Position numbers and translations under genes: made by a program
Assembly: GCA_905178155.1 (NCBI GenBank)
Contig: CAJINV010000005.1
Span: 3,403,716-3,467,715, forward strand
Source of the DNA: Amoebophrya sp. A120
Taxonomy: Eukaryota; Sar; Dinophyceae; Syndiniales; Amoebophryaceae
Length of the DNA stretch: 64,000 nt
Direction: 5' to 3'
Notes under the pieces: model-generated
The model's database searches: none
What the model was told of the DNA's origin: nothing
Seen by the model: the letters and a program-made list of their open reading frames with translations, nothing else
Part shown: one piece after another, positions 1-9,631 of the stretch
Position numbering within the stretch: the stretch's first letter is position 1
How the letters are laid out: every line of letters starts with the position of its first letter

Positions 1-2728
1 TGGCTCGCCGGGGTCGGGCGAGTCCTCCACCTGTCGACCACGATCTATATCTGCTACATCTTCTGGCAAAGCCTCTTCGGCGACGGTGCCTGGCGCCGCA
101 GTCATTCCCCCAGTAGTTTGATCCTCCCGCGCTGCGCCGCGGCTGCTTTTCCGGTCGACCGAGCCGACGGTGAGGCCCAGGGACGAGGACTCTTTACTCG
201 GCCCGCGTTTTGGAGAGGAAGTGCCAGCTTCTAGGGTGTTTGGGAGCGAGTCAGCTGCGTCGTTGTTGCTCTCTTGCACGAGGACGATGGCACCCTGTTC
301 AGGTGGTTGAAGTGGCGCACCGCCCATGCTCACGTCGCCGAACCCTTTTTGCGGCGGCTGCGCGTGCGGGTGCGCGGCTTGTGCTGTTGCAGCTGTTTCT
401 ACAAGAACCCTTGATATTGTGTCTCCCCCAGTGCTGTATCCTGATGTCGATGTGTGTCCTCCTTGTCTGGTGCTTCCCGCATCGCCGGATAGGTGTCTTT
501 GCGGATAATATGCTGCCGCGGGGTCGTAGCTGCTGGCACTCCTGCTTGCCCCCTGGCCCGAGAGGAAGTGCTGCGGATTTTGATTCCCTGCAACCACCAG
601 AGTTGGAGTTCCCCTTCCCGCTGCTATCGCTGAAAAAGCTGCTTGATCTTCATCCCCCTGCGCACCGGCACCATTGTAGATGCCGACGTCAACATCGTTC
701 ACCTGTCGACGTGGACCACCAACGATGCTATTGCTGCTTCCACCGAATAAAGTCCCCACTGTTCTTCGTAAACCAAACTCGTCGTACACCGGACCGCTCA
801 TCCACTGTGCCGACGAATTGCTTGCCGCTGAGATCGTTCCGCCATCACCGAAGCCACCGTTCTTTTCGTATCTCCCGAGATACGCCGCCGTACTCGGCGG
901 AAAGAGCACGTTTAAATTCTTCGCGTCAAGAAGTTGTACATTCGAAGCTGCTGCAGCTGCTGCTGCTGGTGCGAGAAGAATCGGCACTGGGGCGATGCTC
1001 ACGCCCGGCGCAACTTCGTCTTCGAGAACGGGAATCAGATTTTGCCTATCGTGATTCGACAACGCGAAAGAGCGGCTGCTATTCGAAGTAGAGCTCGGGA
1101 ACACATAATTACTCCCCCCACCTGGTGACGACGCTGGACCAAGATGTGCAGAAGCTGCTCCGGGACTGAAATGTTGACCAGCGATCGGGGACGATGATGC
1201 TCCTGTAGCTACAGTTCTATTGCTACCCGTCGCGGCTTCTGGCTCATTTATGTTTATCACACTCGCGGAACTGCTGGAGCTGGTCGCTGGCGTACTTTTG
1301 TTCGCGTGACTCTCAAAATACCGTTGCGCAATCGACCCGGCTGCCGACGCACTACTGCTCGCGGGTCCGAGCCCGGCGGGCCGGCGAGAAGACGAAGCTG
1401 TTGACCCAGGAGCACCGAGGAGGTACTTGTTTCTTCCGACGGTAGCGGTACTAATCCCATAATTCCCTGTGCTTGTAATTGAAGCTGAACGTCCATTCTG
1501 GTTCATCCACGACCGGGGAGGGTAAGGCACGGAACTCAGCCCCGGGCCCGGTGCCGGAACAGTACTAGAACTGCTTGTCGTGGGAAAGGGAAAATCATTG
1601 TGGACGAAGGTATAATTCGGTTCTGTTCCTGCCAGTGCTGCATGAGCACTGTCTACTGGGATACTCCCCGTCGTTGCAGATGACGGCAAGGTGCTACTGC
1701 TGGAGGTCGTCGTACTACTATGTCCAACCGGTCGTGGATGCAAGACCGACCGCGCCCCCTGCTCTGGCGAACAGAGTCGTTTCGGCACCGGGGCGTCGTT
1801 TCGAAACAGAAAGCTGCTGAGAAAGGTGTCGGAACTGGGGTTTTGGAAGACCGTGACCTCGCTGTTCGGAAGCGAGGTGGAGCTGTTTACTAAACGTTGT
1901 GTTGTCGGGTGATGCTGAGAAAACTCGAGCTGGTTGTTGTTCTCGTTCCACTGCTGATGGTGCTGAAAAGAAAAAGCCCCTTGCTGTACGAGAGAAGGCG
2001 TCGTCTGCGGCCGGGTGGCGCCCGGGGCTGCTGCGCTCCCCCCGGTTTGACCTTGAAGTAAATCTTCATTGCTAGTACCAACATTTGAAGATGTAGCAGT
2101 TGCACCTCCTGGAGGTGGTGGTACTGAAGTAGCTACCTCCGAGACGTAATTCTCGGTGAGCTGGAAAAACTCGCGAAAACAGCGCTCGGCGTGGAAAACT
2201 TCGGCGGCCGCGAGTTTGCGCAGGTAGGTGTTCAGCACATCGACACAGAACAGTTCGTCGCGCGCCAGGTTTTCAACCGCGATGGAACTTGGGAACTCGG
2301 GGATTTGGGTGAAGGCAGGTTGATGTATATTGGCGGTGGAGGTGGACGTGAGCTGATTGTAATTTTACAAAATTATATGTTCATACTTCGTTTTCGACAC
2401 GATAAAGAACGCTATGCGAAACAACAAGTGGACAGGACGTTGACATGGCCTACTGCGTTCAGAGACGATGGCTCACAACATGAGAAATACACGACAAAAT
2501 TGCCACTTTCTATGTCATCAATTTACTTGGTCGTGCAGCACTTGCAGAGACCGGAGCCGTTTCGAGACGTGGTGCGAAAAACCGTCGTCCTGTTGCTGAA
2601 CCTGAATTTTAAGAAAAACCTCGAGCACCGGCTCCACAATCGTGTCACACTCGATGATGCGAAGCTGCATGTGGCCGACAAAATAAAGTGCGGAGTCGGG
2701 ATGAAATAAACCTTGTAGTACGTGGAAT
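1..2728 (-). CDS. PX-domain-like protein, C-terminal part running off the window
   Basis: One minus-strand frame stays open from base 2352 to the left edge, about 780 codons, so the 3' end is missing. A GT-AG intron at 2353-2526 joins it to an upstream exon ending near 2527. The spliced N-terminal part has a pattern typical of PX phosphoinositide-binding domains: a beta-strand-like FLKIQV, a basic SKRLRSLQVLH helix, a proline loop (IPEFPSS) and a final helix with LNTYLRKL and REFFQL. After that the protein is low-complexity and rich in Ser, Thr, Gly and Gln with no domain I can name. If the PX reading is right, it would bind endosomal phosphoinositides. The 5' end is unresolved: the upstream exon is open only to about 2728, and a short frame at 3073-3288 is a possible but weak first exon. 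The PX call rests on pattern, not alignment. Confidence 0.5.
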
Positions 2729-3793
2729 CAATGAAGAGCTCAATTATATATATACATCATTTTCATCTGAAGCTACTTCGTCTTCTGCTACTTTTTTCGA
2801 CGGAGAAACAGAAAGTCACTGCAACATAAAGAAATAGCTGCAGCGACTGCACCAACTCTAGCGGACGCTTCGCGGACGTGCGCGCGCGTGCGACAACTTT
2901 AGCAAAAGCCACTCAAAGTTATGCGCAGCATCAGAACTGTTCTACTCTTCTGCTCCGGCGGGTTCTTTTGGTTTTATACAAGCGTGATGAGCAGGAGCAG
3001 TTCTTTTTGCACTTCGACTTCTTGGTGTTGAAACCTTGGAAATACATACGTCACCACCCATTCTGAACGCAGCTAAGCGACCAAAACAAGGTTGTCGTGA
3101 GTAGAGCAAAGAGTGCCTTTTGGTGTTAAGCTTGCGACGCCACTCTGTGAAATCTTCAATTTTTTGTACACGACGTTCATATCTGAAGTGCTACTGTATG
3201 CGTGTTCTTCATTGGTTTCATTTTCCATCATGTACATGTGCTCAACTTGTTGCTTGGCAACTTGAACTTCGTAAAAAACACTGCACATATATGTTCCACG
3301 ATTCCATTTCTCGTGGTGGTGGCTTCAAAAAAAAGGAAAATGTAGGGCAAAACAAGACTTACAAAAACAGGTTCTTTGTCAGCGTCTCTGAGGACTCTTT
3401 GTCTGATTACTTAAATAATTTCGTCCGCGTTTATCACGGTACGAAGACAAACTTCTACAGCTTCTTTCCTCGAAAATGATTTTTCGAGAAAGCCAACGAC
3501 AACTTTCCGTCCCTCCTCCCGCGTCATTTTCCCTCGCAGATTTGGTACGAATACCAAATGAAATCTTCCCCATTGATGCTTTTCGTGACGTCAATTGTGC
3601 ATTGCAAAAGTATGTTCGCACAGCTACCAAGTACGAATTGCATGAATGATAATTTCATAATCTTTCCATCTCAATTCATTCACTCACTCACGCAAGCTAT
3701 TATCCTTCTTGAAGAGTTCTTTCATCGGTTTCCCATCGTTCTCTCTCGGATGTGCTTACAAGTGTATCGCTTTGCTAAGAATCTTCGCACGCA
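2729..3793. other. Intergenic or 5' region without a supported gene
   Basis: AT-rich sequence. A short minus-strand frame at 3073-3288 could be an N-terminal exon of the PX-like gene, but no splice link could be shown. The part next to 3794 would be the 3' untranslated region of the retrotransposon fragment. I see no repeats or RNA genes. Confidence 0.4.
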
Positions 3794-5278
3794 TCAGCGC
3801 GCGGCGTAGGTCCCGTCACTCATCTTTTGGAACCAGATGCCGCACACTCGGTATTCTGTCCGCCCCGAATTCTCACAGAAATCTTCGGCGTCGATTTGGA
3901 ACGTCACGGGATCGGGATCGGCGTCGCTTTTTTCGGTTTGCCAGGCGCTGCCTGTGGTGTTGGGAACTCTTTCCCAGCGCCTGCCGCTGATATTCGCTAC
4001 GAATTCCGCTTGTTTTTGCTCGGCCTCCTCCTTTTGTTTCCGGATGTTTTCGTTTTGTCGCGCGGTCCTTGCCTTGCACGCCTTGGTCTTTCCCCTCCTG
4101 TCGGCCTTTTGCTGTTTCGGTAGCGGCTTCGTGGGCCTCTTTGCTACGAGGTGCGCCTTCACCACGTGGGCCGCTGGCTGTGGCTTTAAGTCCATGAACC
4201 CGTCGACCGGAAGGCCTATGGCGTCGAAGTCCTCTTTTACCATTCTGCCCCAGGGGGTGTTTTTTCGGATCTCTTGCTTCGTCAGGTGGTGGCATGCTTC
4301 GTTGGGGTTGCGAAAGGTGTGCGCCGCCCACGCTACCCGCCTCTCCCGCAAGATGGTCTCTATCGGCGGCACGCCCGTCCTGTTGCAGAGGTCGAGCCGG
4401 CTTGCGTACTCTTCTGCTCCTTCCGCTTCCTCTTGTGCGTACTGCCATGCGCGTTTTTCCCCTTCCACCGTTTTCAGGGTGCTGTGCTGGAACCACCGCA
4501 AAGCCTTGAGGTCGTGTTCCCGTGGGTGCCAGGTTTCCGCGTTGTATAAAGCGACGGAGTTGGCAAGGCTTTGGTATAGAGTCGCTTTCATCCTCCTGGA
4601 GATGTCTCGGTCTCTCCAGATGCCCTTCAGTGCCTGGACCGTGGAACGCGCCATGCCGGTGCGCCTCGCGATCTCCTTCGTTGTCGCCGCGTTGTTTTCT
4701 ACTTGCGTGCCCAGGTATTTGAACAAGCTGACGGTCTTGATTTCTTCCCCGCTGTAGGTGGTTAGGTTTGCTGGGACGAGCTGCCGCGCGCGCTCTGCTT
4801 TCTGTTTCTCCAGTATCTGTCGCCCTACCCGGAGTTGTCGCTCTTCCTCTTCTGTCTTCGCTGGTCGGCAGAAGCCCGTCGCTTTGTGGTAGGTCAGTGC
4901 TTTTTGGTCGCTCAGGATGTCGCCGCATCTGTCGCAGACAAATGCGTTCTTCTCTTGCTTCACGAACCGAATGCGGCCCATGCGTATGAGCCTTGCCGGC
5001 GTTTCGGCCCATCGCCACCGCACTGTTGCCCACCCGCTTTTCTTCAGGATGCAGCAGTTGAAGGACCCATCATCCCACGCAAGTAGGTGCGTGGGCTTCA
5101 ACCCCATGTCCATCCGTGGCGCCTTTTTCGCTCCCTGTTTCAGCTCTGGGCGCAGGTCCGCCCCACTCCACTCGACCATCCACCCGCTGCGCTCTGTGCC
5201 GCCAAGTTCCTGGAACTTGAATCGCTCTTCTCGTGCTTCTTCGTTCGTTTTTTCGGCCGGCTGCAGGTTGAACGTCAT
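3794..5278 (-). mobile_element. Non-LTR (LINE-like) retrotransposon, C-terminal ORF fragment of 494 aa
   Basis: The single uninterrupted frame matches the region that follows the reverse-transcriptase core in many LINE-type elements. It has a CDRC...H...C zinc-knuckle-like motif near residue 115, FKYLGTQVENN near 190, then an EIARRTGMARSTVQAL helix, an AETWHPREHDLKALRW segment and an RERRVAWAAHTFRNP segment. The catalytic reverse-transcriptase motifs and the endonuclease are absent, and a stop codon lies in frame just upstream of the ATG at 5278. This suits a 5'-truncated insertion, the usual product of target-primed reverse transcription. The lack of frameshifts suggests it is young or that the fragment is under selection. 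It lies in the same direction as the surrounding genes. A poly-A tail or target-site duplication was not clear. Confidence 0.75.
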
Positions 5279-5410
5279 GGCCTCGGTCTTTCCATCTCAA
5301 GGGAAGATGGGATCTATGTCTGTCATGCTCATGTAGCCCGCGGAAAAACTACATCAGATCTCCTGTCACGCCCGAACGCAATTTCATGTTTGTACAAGTG
5401 CGATACAACT

Positions 5411-8400
5411 TTAGCGAAGGATATCACTGAGACCGTCGCAATTCGGCCCGTCCGGCGCTCCAGGGGCGTTTAGGTCCAACGGATTTTCTGTGATGTTCCC
5501 GTTGACCGCCCCCGCCGCTTTCACGTAGCACCACTTTTTCGTGCACCAGTCTGGACGGTCCTGTGGGTCCGCGCACCGGTAATTCGCACCGGCTTTGCCG
5601 TTTTTTCCGTCAGATGCCGTCTATCCTCTGCAAAGGCAATATCGTACCTCCTTGTAGTATATTGTTCATCGAATTTTTAGTGCAGTTATTTACATACATA
5701 GTATCTGCATCTTTGCGAACTTGAATCAACATAATTAATACAAATCTCACTCTTCAATTTCATCTTGCCAAAATTTCTTGTCATGCGCTCTCTACTAATA
5801 CGATACTTTTGCACTGCATACCACCGTCTCTGTGTCTTCCCAGGCCGCGCATATCCTGAGCAAAAACGCCTCCTCCCCAGAGCTGTCACGCAAATCTGCA
5901 TGCCTGAAATGCTTATCATGCACAGCCACGGCACGAGAGGCATTCTTTCATTTCTAACGCAATCCGGGAGCCCCAGCCTGTAATGTTAGAATCAGGATAA
6001 GCATATCGATTTCTCATCATGCGGATGCGCTAGGTAATAAACAGCAGTACGCTATCATGCGCAACAGCCAAAAGCGGTGGAAGTGTGAAGCAACGTCCTC
6101 ATCTTGACTCGGGGGTGGGGAAGTTTTTGGACGGGATAACGCAGAACTCTCCGTAATTCGGACCGCCGCCGTACTTCAGCGTGTAGGCCTTTCCGTAGTC
6201 CGTGTCGTCTTTTTGTGGTGTGTATCGCGAGAAAAAACTGTTTCAACACTGGAAAGTTGTGATGCAGAGGACGCAACTACTACACCGAAGTGCTTGTCTT
6301 GCTGCACATGCAAGACAATGCATTTATTTCAGGCGTGTTTCCCCGAGAAACAGAAAGCTCGCGTGGCAAATTTTTTTTTGTGCTGGTGTGATGCAAAGTA
6401 GCGCGCAAGATTCTTACAGTTGTGACGCAGTTTTTTCGTGCGATAGTGTAAGCCACTCTTGGGCAGGAAACTGCAGGTCACAGGAAGCCAAGTTGTATCC
6501 CGTCCACGTTGTGTCAGTGCCTGTGCCACATCCGTCTCGCATCAAATAGCACTTGCGTTTGCCGCTAGCGTCTGCATTGTTTTCCAAGAAGAAGGATTTG
6601 CATTCGTCCGTTTTCGAGCACAAGTACCGGCATTCGCTCAGCGTGTAGGCACGGTTATTGTAGGTGCTGATCACGATGGGATTCGTACCTCCCAGAAGCG
6701 ACGTGAAAGCGCCACCAGGCTGGCACTGACCGCCGTATCCGACTATCAAGTGCAAATATCAGGTCTGGGTGGTGTGGAAAATTGCAAAACCTGAGCAGGT
6801 GCTTCTTGTTTAACACGGCTATAGCGCGTCTGGTGTATCATGTTGCGGAAGAACAGTGAATGCCTACTGAATTAAGTGGAGTACGTATCTCATGCGCAAT
6901 ACGCAACACAGCCCTGGTTCCCCAAAAGATTTTCATGCTTGGAGGCCTATTGTTTCTTTGTCACCCGCGAGTCAGCATGGCAACTTTCCAGGCCATAGAT
7001 ACAGACATATTTGCAAAAAGGCATATCGACGGCGCAGTTACTGTCGTCGACCTGCGGCACATCTGTTGCCTCTATACAACTTGCCGTGTTTTGCTCCAAG
7101 CTATACATCATCTGCGTCGATTGGAGGTATCCAGGCGACTCGAGCGGACACAAATTGGACGGAAAATGGTGGACATTCCGAAACAAAAGCAGCGGACTTC
7201 GTCCGTCATTCATCCATGAGAAAGATGCTGAATTCTGATGGAGCTGGGATTCTCATACAGCCATGTCTTGTGGTGCTTTGTGCTCCTGCTGCGCCTGCAC
7301 ACAAAACCGTAATCGAAAGAGCACCGAGCACGGCCCCACCACAGGCAAATAGAGTGGCAGATTTGGCCGCAACTGGGTGTTGCGGAAACCATGGCCGGGC
7401 CGCGCCAGGAAAAGCCAACAGCGGCGCGAAGACTTTGGCGCGCCAGGGCAGCGGGCTGGCACGCGCGCGCCGCCCCCGTGTCGTGCGGCGGGCGGCGAGC
7501 AAAAAAATTGTGTCCGACCTTTGGCGCGCATTGTGTCCGGTTTTTGGCGAATTGTGTCCCAAGGCAAGTGTGTCCGAGCAAAAAGCACACTGAAAATATG
7601 CACGGCATCTTTTACCTGGCGTGCGGCCGGGGCGCCGCCCACTGGGGTGGTCCGGCTGGAAAGGTTGCTGCTGGCAGTCGGAGACGCCACAGGCGCCGCC
7701 ACTTCCGTGGGCTTTCTCACACAAATGAAAGAATGGGAGGCGCTTCGCAGATTGGCACCACACCCAGGCGGCAGGGCGCGGACTGCCGCGTGGCATGTCC
7801 TCCCTTCAGGTGAATTGCTTTCTTTCCGTCGGTTCTCAGCCATCGGCCCCACTGCTTCTCTTCGCCCTCTACTATTCACAGAAGCTGAAAGCGCAACTAA
7901 CGCAGTCCTATGGCAGCTCGAGTGCTTCTGCATTGTGGCAATGCGATGAGGAAGCTGACAAAAAAAAAACATTCTCAGCGCTCAGGCGAAGGTGCTAGAG
8001 ATTCGGAAAAAGATGAATTTTGATTGTAATTGTGCACGTTTTTCTGCCCCGTTTTGTGTCCGCTATACGGCCTGGCGCCATCCATACGATTTCAACATTC
8101 CCATTCGTGTCGTCCAAGTACACCCGATTCGGACAGACGGCAGTGTAAAATTGGCACGTCCCACTTCTGTATGGATTGCAAATACAATGTCAGGTGTCTG
8201 ATACGGGCAGGATGCAACTTGACGTCATCCTAAGTCTGCTGACGTAGACAAAAATCCGCCGGCCTTGCTCAGTCGAAAGACACTCTGGGGTTCTTGCCTC
8301 TCACAGCTGTGGCATCTCTCATGCAGGCTACACATTGAGAGGCCTCCACGGGCACGGATCTTGTCATGACATGCTCATACTCTGAGCATGAATTCCACAA

Positions 8401-9001
8401 CTTCTTTCTTGCAGGTCGAAAAATTATACAAATTTCTGCATTAGCATTCTTCCTGACCCAGACATAATCGAACTCTATTTGCACTTGATACTGTGTCGGA
8501 CTGGTAGGCTTTGCACATGCCGTTAGATTCCGTACGGCACTGCAGGTCACAGCGCCGCCAGAAGAAATTTTTAGAGGCGTCGAAATAATATTCCAATTGT
8601 GGGTTGACGTTGACCTTGAAGACTTCGTCTCCTGTCAGTCCACCAGACCCATTATACTGAGAATTGCACTTGCCGCTGAACTCCTTCGCGCAGATGGGGT
8701 CTGTGAAAGTACTAGTACCGCCGGCAGCCGACAGCGACAGATCGGTCCAGGTAGGTAGGATCGGAGCAGCGTCATCCATCGAATTAACACATGTGCACGT
8801 GTCCGCCTTCTTGCTGGCTTTGGTCTGGAGGTGATTTCGATTTGTGAATGCAGCTCCTCCATCTGTGTGGGCCTGGGTCTTTTGCTGCGCTGCACCTCGT
8901 CGCAGCACCTTCACGGCTTGCACCGCCGGGCACCTAGACACGACCTGGAGGGCCGCAAGAAGACGACCGGCAAAGGAGTAACGACGCACCTGCGCGCCCA
9001 T
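5411..9001 (-). CDS. Secreted cysteine-rich protein with PAN-like and WCxxxWCYV modules
   Basis: The gene starts with ATG at 9001 and a signal-peptide-like N-terminus (RLLAALQVVSRCPAVQA). It continues through exons broken by five introner-like elements (8170-8490, 6744-7025, 6223-6445, 5852-6138, 5622-5820) and one longer intron at roughly 7240-8090. The exons carry cysteine-spaced modules: CDLQCRTESNGMCKAYQ, a TCQFYTAVCPN segment, YTLSECRYLCSKTDECKSFF resembling a PAN/apple fold, and a final CADPQDRPDWCTKKWCYV module before the stop at 5411-5413. Joining exons at one copy of each 5-bp direct repeat gives continuous frames at four of the five elements; the join at 8170-8490 is not settled. 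PAN-type modules usually bind carbohydrate or protein outside the cell, so a surface or secreted role is likely, but the ligand is unknown. Confidence 0.7.
5622..5820 (-). mobile_element. Introner-like element, family A (199 bp)
   Basis: Starts TATCCTCTGCAAAG and ends CTTTTGCACTGCATA, a diverged pair of family A inverted ends. Flanks ccgtc and ccacc match at three of five bases. Removing it with one flank copy joins ETV to ASDGKNGK in frame in the cysteine-rich gene. Confidence 0.65.
5852..6138. mobile_element. Introner-like element, family C (287 bp)
   Basis: Ends are TATCCTGAGCAAAAACGCC on the left and, reverse complemented, TATCCCGTCCAAAAACTTCC on the right. Flanks gcgca and acgca differ at one base. 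Excision joins GEFCA to AWEDTE in frame, leaving only a short exon between it and the element at 5622-5820. Confidence 0.7.
6223..6445. mobile_element. Introner-like element, family F (223 bp)
   Basis: Inverted ends read TATCGCGAGAAAAAACTG and TATCGCACGAAAAAACTG. Flanks gtgtg and gtgta differ at one base. Excision joins QEWLT to PQKDDTD in frame in the cysteine-rich gene. This terminus type was seen only once in the window. Confidence 0.7.
6744..7025. mobile_element. Introner-like element, diverged family B (282 bp)
   Basis: The left end TATCAAGTGCAAATATCAGG followed by TCTGGGT matches family B with extra bases; the right end is more degraded but keeps the GCATA terminus. Flanks ccgac and tcgac differ at one base. 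Excision joins DDSNCAVE to YGGQCQPG in frame. Confidence 0.65.
7240..8090 (-). other. Long GC-rich intron of the cysteine-rich gene
   Basis: Between the exon with TCQFYTAVCPN and the exon with SPLLLFRNVHHF lie about 850 bp with no frame that fits the protein. The sequence is GC-rich and contains several copies of GTGTCCG or GTGTCC around 7510-7580. It is far longer than the other introns and may hold a separate insertion. Boundaries are approximate; a CCCAG acceptor fits near 7240. Confidence 0.45.
8170..8490. mobile_element. Introner-like element, old family B copy (321 bp)
   Basis: The left end TATGGATTGCAAATACAATG and a right end with CCTGACCCAGACATAATCG and GCACTTGATA are recognisable but degraded family B termini. 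The flanks share only CTGT. Both sides encode cysteine-rich sequence of the host protein, but the exact join that keeps the frame is uncertain. Confidence 0.55.
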
Positions 9002-9631
9002 GATCCTTTTTTCACCCCACTACAATCAACATCGCGGACATTTTGAGGTTTATTCCAGCCTCGTGCATCTGAGTTGCAGCAGAGCCAAGAGGAGGATAGC
9101 AGAAGGGCAACAATGCATAACAACTTCTGGACTCCAAGCAGCTCGGGAAAGATCTGCAAGTCCGATAGAGGCAACAGATTTCTAAAATTCTTTATCGTCC
9201 GACGCCTCCGCGTCACACTCTCAATTTTCTCATAGTTGTGGCACTCGTGGTCAGCAGTTCATTTCTTCCAAACATTTGACTCTGCTCAGAATTGATGAAT
9301 GGTCACTCGCAACACAAGTGCGCTCATTTTCTTTTGCTGACAGACAAGATCTTTAAGAAACATCACGAAAGCCAGACCTACACCTACTGGGAGGTGGGTG
9401 TGGGAGTGAGTGTGGAACTACCTCCCCCTACATTCAATAATTTAAATTTTAGTCGCACAAAAGTTCTCGTTGCAATCCTGCGAAAGGGATCATGAACGTG
9501 ATATTATCATGGAAATAACTGCAATGGCGAAGAGGATTCCGACTCGAGGCCCGGAGCACTAAAACATTACGAGCAAGTTGTTCTTCAATATCTTTGATCT
9601 TTCTGCTTGTGGGCCAGGGCCACGTGACTGA
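9002..9631. other. Intergenic region
   Basis: Gap between the cysteine-rich gene start and the end of the next upstream gene. It contains a short minus-strand frame with a signal-like stretch near 9110, but that frame stops before the ATG at 9001. I see no RNA gene or repeat. Confidence 0.4.

Noticed and set aside
210-1091. Plus-strand frame of 293 codons at the left edge
   Set aside because: It overlaps the minus-strand PX-like protein, whose frame is open over more than 2.3 kb and joins an upstream exon by GT-AG; the plus frame reads as Arg/Ser/Leu-rich noise.
3837-4757. Long plus-strand frame opposite the retrotransposon ORF
   Set aside because: It is the antisense shadow of the 494-aa frame; its translation lacks any domain and is biased in the way expected from reverse-complement reading.
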